Shown: positions 19,503 through 23,321 of the stretch, one piece after another
How the letters are laid out: each line of letters starts with the position of its first letter
Numbering within the stretch: position 1 is the first letter of the stretch
Assembly (NCBI GenBank): GCA_004325065.1
Contig: PITI01000088.1
Coordinates: forward strand, 1 to 23,321
Direction: 5' to 3'
Length of the DNA stretch: 23,321 bases
From: Hamiltosporidium magnivora
Lineage: Eukaryota > Microsporidia > Dubosqiidae
The notes under the pieces: model-generated
Told to the model about the DNA's origin: nothing
Databases searched by the model: none
What the model saw: the letters and a program-made list of their open reading frames with translations, nothing else
Made by a program: the position numbers and the translations under genes

Positions 19503-21506
19503 TTAAGGAATACATGTTTTTATTTTACTAATGGCTTTCCATACATCTTTTGCCGAATGACTAAATTTTAATATTTTCTTTGCTTTTTGAAAAAATGATA
19601 CAAGTCTAAAATTTTTACCTTTTTCTTGAAGTTTGAATAAAAGATATTCCAACCATAAAACATTATTTTCAGGCGAAAATTTTTTCCAGTCATTTTGGTT
19701 ATTGCTTTTCATCTTTGGATAAATTTTCAAATGTTCTTCCCCTATAATCGTCTCATCTTCAAATAACCAATCAAATTCGTTTAAATCTTTGTAAATTATT
19801 GTGCCTTTATGGTTCAATCTACTCAGTGAAAAGTCTATAATTTTGACGTTTAAGAATTTACTAATAAATTTCTCATTTTTAGAAATTTTTACACCTTCTT
19901 TAATTTGTGTAATATTCTTGCTTTCTAATGAGATTATATCATTGCTTTTAAACTCTTTAATTTCCTCAGAATTTATGTATTCTTTATTTTCACTAAAATT
20001 GAGTTTATCAGGTGCATTATTTACGAATTGATTGTTTGAGGCTATATTTTCTTTGAGTTCATTAATATTCTGATTACTGTCATCGATCATTACGCTTTTA
20101 TTATGCGATATTTTATATTTGTTCTTTAAAGTATGAGGATAGTTATTTACATGTTTTTTTTTATTTTTTCTTTTATTCTTTGGTAGTCTATTTATCAGAA
20201 TGTTTCCCCAGTGTAAATCTCGATGTTCAAATTCATATTTACTTTCCATGTCTGCAAGGAAATAGCACGTTTGAAAGAAAACTTCCTTAACTTCTGCTTT
20301 GTTTTTAAAAACGAATTTTTCTAAATCATTACCGCCATTTTCCATAATCAAACAACCAAATAGTTGATCTTTAGTAAAATTTAACGGAAAAATATTTTCG
20401 CTTGTATTGAATTGCTTGAAGTCGTTCCATGCTTCAATATATTCCTTGGTATAGCCGTCCTTTAAAACACAACTATCAAAAAATTGGCATACATTTTTTT
20501 CTTTGCTTAAAATTTTTAAAATAAATGATTCTCTATAAAAGTCTTTGAATAACATTAAGGACTCATCTTCATCCATATTTTTTCGGGTGTCTGTTTCACA
20601 ATATATATTCACAAATACATCTGAATTATGGTTTTCAGAAGTTTTATGATCAGTATTTCCTATATTATCAGAATTTATAACATTTACTGACAAATCAACC
20701 AGTTTACATTTTTCTTTTTTCAATGGTATTATTTTAAAAATCTTTTGTTTTACACAAAATACATCACTAAATGTAGCTTCGCCTATTTTTTTGACGTGAT
20801 TTTTTGGCAAACTATCGAATGATCTCAAATTTATTTGGAATTGACTAGCAATACCTTCAGTATCTGTAAAAATTTTTAATAAATCATTTTTTAAGTTGTC
20901 ATTTAATCCATAAAATTCACTTTTTTCCTGATAGGATTTGATCCGATCTTTTTCGGATGGTAAATCTAAATTATTTATATTCGGGTGGCTACTAGGAATA
21001 ATATTGCATAAATTATTATCTATATCATCTCTAATAAAATTTAAGCGGTTTATTTTATTTAAAAATGTCCGGTTTTTATATCTTGGCTGTTCTTTTATTA
21101 CTATTTTAGATAATTTTTGATATCCATGCGTAAGTTTTACGGATTCGGTTCTTAAATCATCTGGATTTATATTACTTCTCTTATTTCTATTTATATTCTG
21201 TTTGTTACTTTGTTCCTGAAAATCAAATTTCAATTTAAACATATTTTCGAGTTTACTTAAAATTTTGGTTTCTTTATTCATCTTTTTTCGAGTGATACAA
21301 TATAAGGGTTGATTGTTTTGTTTATTGCAAATTTCTTTATCTCTGAAAAGAACTTTTTTCAAGAATACAAAGCGATCGGATTCGCATTCAAGATTATTAT
21401 TAATTTTAGAATTAGGTTTAAGTAAAATTTGTTTCATTCTTTGTCTTAATACCATTACTTGTTTCCCTCTATTGTTTATTTCAAAATTTCTGCACATTTT
21501 ATGCAT
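19503..21506 (-). CDS. HASPIN: Haspin-family serine/threonine protein kinase
   Basis: Haspin phosphorylates histone H3 at Thr3 on mitotic chromatin, which docks the chromosomal passenger complex (Aurora B) at centromeres. In this 667-residue protein the first 235 residues are low-complexity and basic; the C-terminal kinase domain follows. Visible motifs are the glycine-rich loop IGEATFSDVF (241-250), the catalytic Lys258 in FKIIP, Glu326 in FYRES as the likely helix-C glutamate, the hinge IMENGGNDLEKF (387-398), the haspin signature EHRDLHWGNIL (427-437) with Asp430 and Asn435, and VKIIDFSLSR (554-563) with metal-binding Asp558. DFS replaces the DYT typical of haspins. NNVLWLEYL (614-622) is the usual haspin helix; the canonical APE motif is absent, as in other haspins. 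An insertion of about 113 asparagine- and lysine-rich residues (441-553) separates the catalytic loop from the DFS strand. The start is uncertain: ATGs at codons 1, 4 and 18 are all possible, and GGG lies upstream of codon 18 (21455). An AATAAA is 10-15 bp past the stop. Confidence 0.95.
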   Translation of the reverse strand: MHKMCRNFEINNRGKQVMVLRQRMKQILLKPNSKINNNLECESDRFVFLKKVLFRDKEICNKQNNQPLYCITRKKMNKETKILSKLENMFKLKFDFQEQSNKQNINRNKRSNINPDDLRTESVKLTHGYQKLSKIVIKEQPRYKNRTFLNKINRLNFIRDDIDNNLCNIIPSSHPNINNLDLPSEKDRIKSYQEKSEFYGLNDNLKNDLLKIFTDTEGIASQFQINLRSFDSLPKNHVKKIGEATFSDVFCVKQKIFKIIPLKKEKCKLVDLSVNVINSDNIGNTDHKTSENHNSDVFVNIYCETDTRKNMDEDESLMLFKDFYRESFILKILSKEKNVCQFFDSCVLKDGYTKEYIEAWNDFKQFNTSENIFPLNFTKDQLFGCLIMENGGNDLEKFVFKNKAEVKEVFFQTCYFLADMESKYEFEHRDLHWGNILINRLPKNKRKNKKKHVNNYPHTLKNKYKISHNKSVMIDDSNQNINELKENIASNNQFVNNAPDKLNFSENKEYINSEEIKEFKSNDIISLESKNITQIKEGVKISKNEKFISKFLNVKIIDFSLSRLNHKGTIIYKDLNEFDWLFEDETIIGEEHLKIYPKMKSNNQNDWKKFSPENNVLWLEYLLFKLQEKGKNFRLVSFFQKAKKILKFSHSAKDVWKAISKIKTCIP

Positions 21507-21520
21507 TTTTTTCTTAAAAA

Positions 21521-21530
21521 AATATTTATT
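21521..21530 (-). promoter_or_regulatory. Weak TATA-like box of the haspin gene
   Basis: AATAAATATT on the minus strand lies 15-24 bp before the first ATG (21506) and 24-33 bp before the second (21497). It is weaker than the boxes of the other genes and does not decide between the starts. Confidence 0.3.
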
Positions 21531-22672
21531 GTTTAAAATTTGTTTAGAATTTATAAATTTTTAATGAAAAATGGTTTTAATTTGTAAATCTCAACATAAT
21601 TATGGTTTTTATTTCCTCTTAATTTTTATTTAATAGTTTGGAGATTTTAGGATTGCTAGAGGCTTGTTAGCTTTAATTATTTTTTTTAGAATTAAAAATG
21701 TAATATATATGCTTGGCAATGATTTAAAAAGCTAATATCTGACTTTTAGCTTCAATTTTTTTGAATTAGAAATTTTAATATTATTAAATTAGTAGATTAA
21801 ATCTTAAAATAGTGGTTTTACAACATAGAATTTTCAGAAATTAATCATTTTGTTTTTTTTATTTATTTGTCAAATATAAAAGCCAATATCTAAATCAATA
21901 ACATTTTTCTTTAAAATTTAAAACTTTCAACATAATACACAAATACTCAATTGCTTTGAACCACATTTAAATATTAAAAAAGAAATTTATTGAATCTTGC
22001 CATAACATGCCCTAACTAAATTCTTATATTTTTAAACATGTGACCGAAGTATATTTGCGATATTTAAATAAGTTGATACGGATTAGGCATGCAACTATTC
22101 GTCACAGAGGCTTTATCTTTTAAAAGATTTATAAATTTATTTTAAAATTCTTTTAATCTTTTCTTATAAACTTTAAATTCTTATATATTTGTTTTATATA
22201 TCTATACAAGTCTAAAGCTCATAGAAACGAACTAAATTTTATATTTTACAAAAAAATCAAAAAATGGAATACAATCTTAACCTTACCACCAGAGGCTTTA
22301 TTTCGTAAATTCATGATTAAGTTTTCACCTTCGCTTGGTCTGTTTACTCATTATTCAGCATCTCATAGTGGCATTTTTATATCCTACCTTGGATGATTTT
22401 ATAATTTAACTTCTGATCCTTTTTATAACCAAATTATTTCTCTTCTGATTTATTTGCTTTGAAATTTTTTATAGTCTTTAAATTATTTTTTCCTTTTTTC
22501 TTATTCATGTTTATCATCTATTTTTATTACATTTCGCTATTTGCTTTACCTTATTTATGAATATAGTTTTTTTTCTTTCCGAAATTAATTTTTCTAGTGT
22601 CAGATGAGTGTTTAATTTAATGATTGTATAACATTTTGTTCTTTTTATTATAAATCTTTAATTTAACCAGAT
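21531..22672. other. Gene-free AT-rich stretch
   Basis: There is no supported gene. The plus strand becomes strongly T-rich between about 22390 and 22620, similar to 13601-14060. The word CAGAGGCTTTAT occurs twice (near 22105 and 22291) in slightly GC-richer surroundings, of unknown meaning. Confidence 0.5.
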
Positions 22673-22688
22673 ATAAGTACCAAAACTA

Positions 22689-22922
22689 CCCATCATGCCG
22701 TCATAGAATTGGCTTGGGGTATTCGCTGCTTTTTTAAGAGGCGACTAAAAGAGACTGGTCCTCCGGGTTTGGGTTATGCGTAAGGCTAACAACCCATCCT
22801 ATAAAATCAAGTTGTTACGAAACCCAAAAAATAACCGAACCTACTGAAAGAGACTGGTGGGCGGTTTTACTGAGGGAGGCCAAGGCTTGTCAAGCGCTGT
22901 AGTGCCAAAAATAGGTGAATGA
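22689..22922 (+). mobile_element. SINE/LINE-like retroposon insertion, copy 2
   Basis: This is a diverged copy of the element at 11597-11829, in the opposite orientation, starting CCCATCATGCCG and containing TTAAGAGGCGACTAAAAG, AAGGCTAACAACCC, TTGTTACGAAACCC and GGAGGCCAAGGC, and ending in the tail TGAATGAATAAG. Flanks look like a worn target duplication: TAAGTACCAAAACTA just before it and TAAGTCCTTAAAATA just after it (11 of 15 positions match by eye). It has no coding capacity. Compared with copy 1, whose target duplication is perfect, this one appears older. Confidence 0.7.
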
Positions 22923-23147
22923 ATAAGTCCTTAAAATATTTTTCAAAAACAACTTGTCATCTTGAATCATTGGGGATATGAATAAAATGTACAAAGAAAA
23001 GGGTTTAGTAATGAATTTAATTATACTATTGTTTGTATATATTAAAAAAAGATTAAGAAGAAATTCAAACAAATGTATTAATTGCATCATACCTACAAAC
23101 TATAAATTTAAAAAAGAAAATTGTACATTTTTTAGTTATTTTATTGT

Positions 23148-23321
23148 ATGTAGACGAGAATAACGACAAAAAACTTTCTACTTGGCAAGAAGTATTTGAA
23201 ACTGGTGGTAAGATCATTGTTTAGATTTTTTGTGGAATAAAACCCCACTAAAGTTTCGGCATGAATTTAATTTGTATGAGGAGGTCTACTAAATAGCGAA
23301 ACTTTTTCTACAAATTTATTT
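23148..23321 (+). repeat. Dispersed repeat AB, copy 4 (part A, cut by window end)
   Basis: The sequence from about 23148 matches copy 2 closely: ACAAAAAACTTTCTACTTGG (23165-23184), CACTAAAGTTTCGGCATGAA (about 23246-23265) and TCTACTAAATAGCGA (about 23285-23299) are shared almost without change. It runs off the window end in part A, so part B presumably lies beyond. Copies 2 and 4 are the most similar pair, which suggests relatively recent spread of that subfamily. Confidence 0.75.

Noticed and set aside
22890..23163. Two overlapping opposite open frames of 61 and 66 codons
   Set aside because: They mirror each other in AT-rich DNA, run into the retroposon on one side and repeat AB on the other, and show no domain.
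1..23321. CRISPR arrays, bacterial operons or an origin of replication
   Set aside because: No regularly spaced repeats or ribosome binding sites; gene content and promoter style are eukaryotic.

Overview
The window looks like a piece of a microsporidian nuclear genome, probably one of the large, gene-poor ones from an arthropod-infecting lineage. The evidence is extreme AT richness, intronless short genes, a mevalonate diphosphate decarboxylase much shorter than its yeast and human counterparts, a haspin kinase, and start codons preceded at very short range by TATA-like boxes and sometimes a CCC trinucleotide, as in microsporidian promoters. No ribosome binding sites, operons or bacterial features are visible. 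I cannot name the species.

Only about one fifth of the window is convincingly coding. Left part (1-11.6 kb): a truncated copy of a dispersed repeat at the very start, then about 3 kb of AT-rich DNA with no gene, then two paralogous multi-pass membrane protein genes on the minus strand (3609-4346 and 9039-9788) separated by about 4.7 kb of mostly decayed sequence. Middle (11.6-15.3 kb): a 233-bp retroposon-like insertion with a perfect 15-bp target-site duplication, the diphosphomevalonate decarboxylase gene (plus strand, 12686-13600), a small gene with possible Skp1/elongin-C resemblance (minus strand, 14501-14956) and a tRNA-Thr(AGU) gene (minus strand). Right part (15.5-23.3 kb): a possible decayed retroelement start, two inverted copies of a roughly 0.75-kb dispersed repeat, a haspin-family kinase gene (minus strand, 19503-21506), a second, older copy of the retroposon-like element, and another truncated copy of the dispersed repeat at the right edge.

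The genes are not an operon and do not share a pathway: one acts in isoprenoid synthesis, one in mitotic chromatin phosphorylation, one in translation, and the rest are unknown. They share promoter architecture: for four of the five protein genes a TATA-like box lies about 20-33 bp before the start codon, which helps choose starts, and the fifth (haspin) has a weaker box closer to its first ATG. The observations most worth following are the host-like retroposon with its target-site duplication, the paralogous seven-segment membrane protein family, and the five-copy dispersed repeat that may be a dead DNA transposon.
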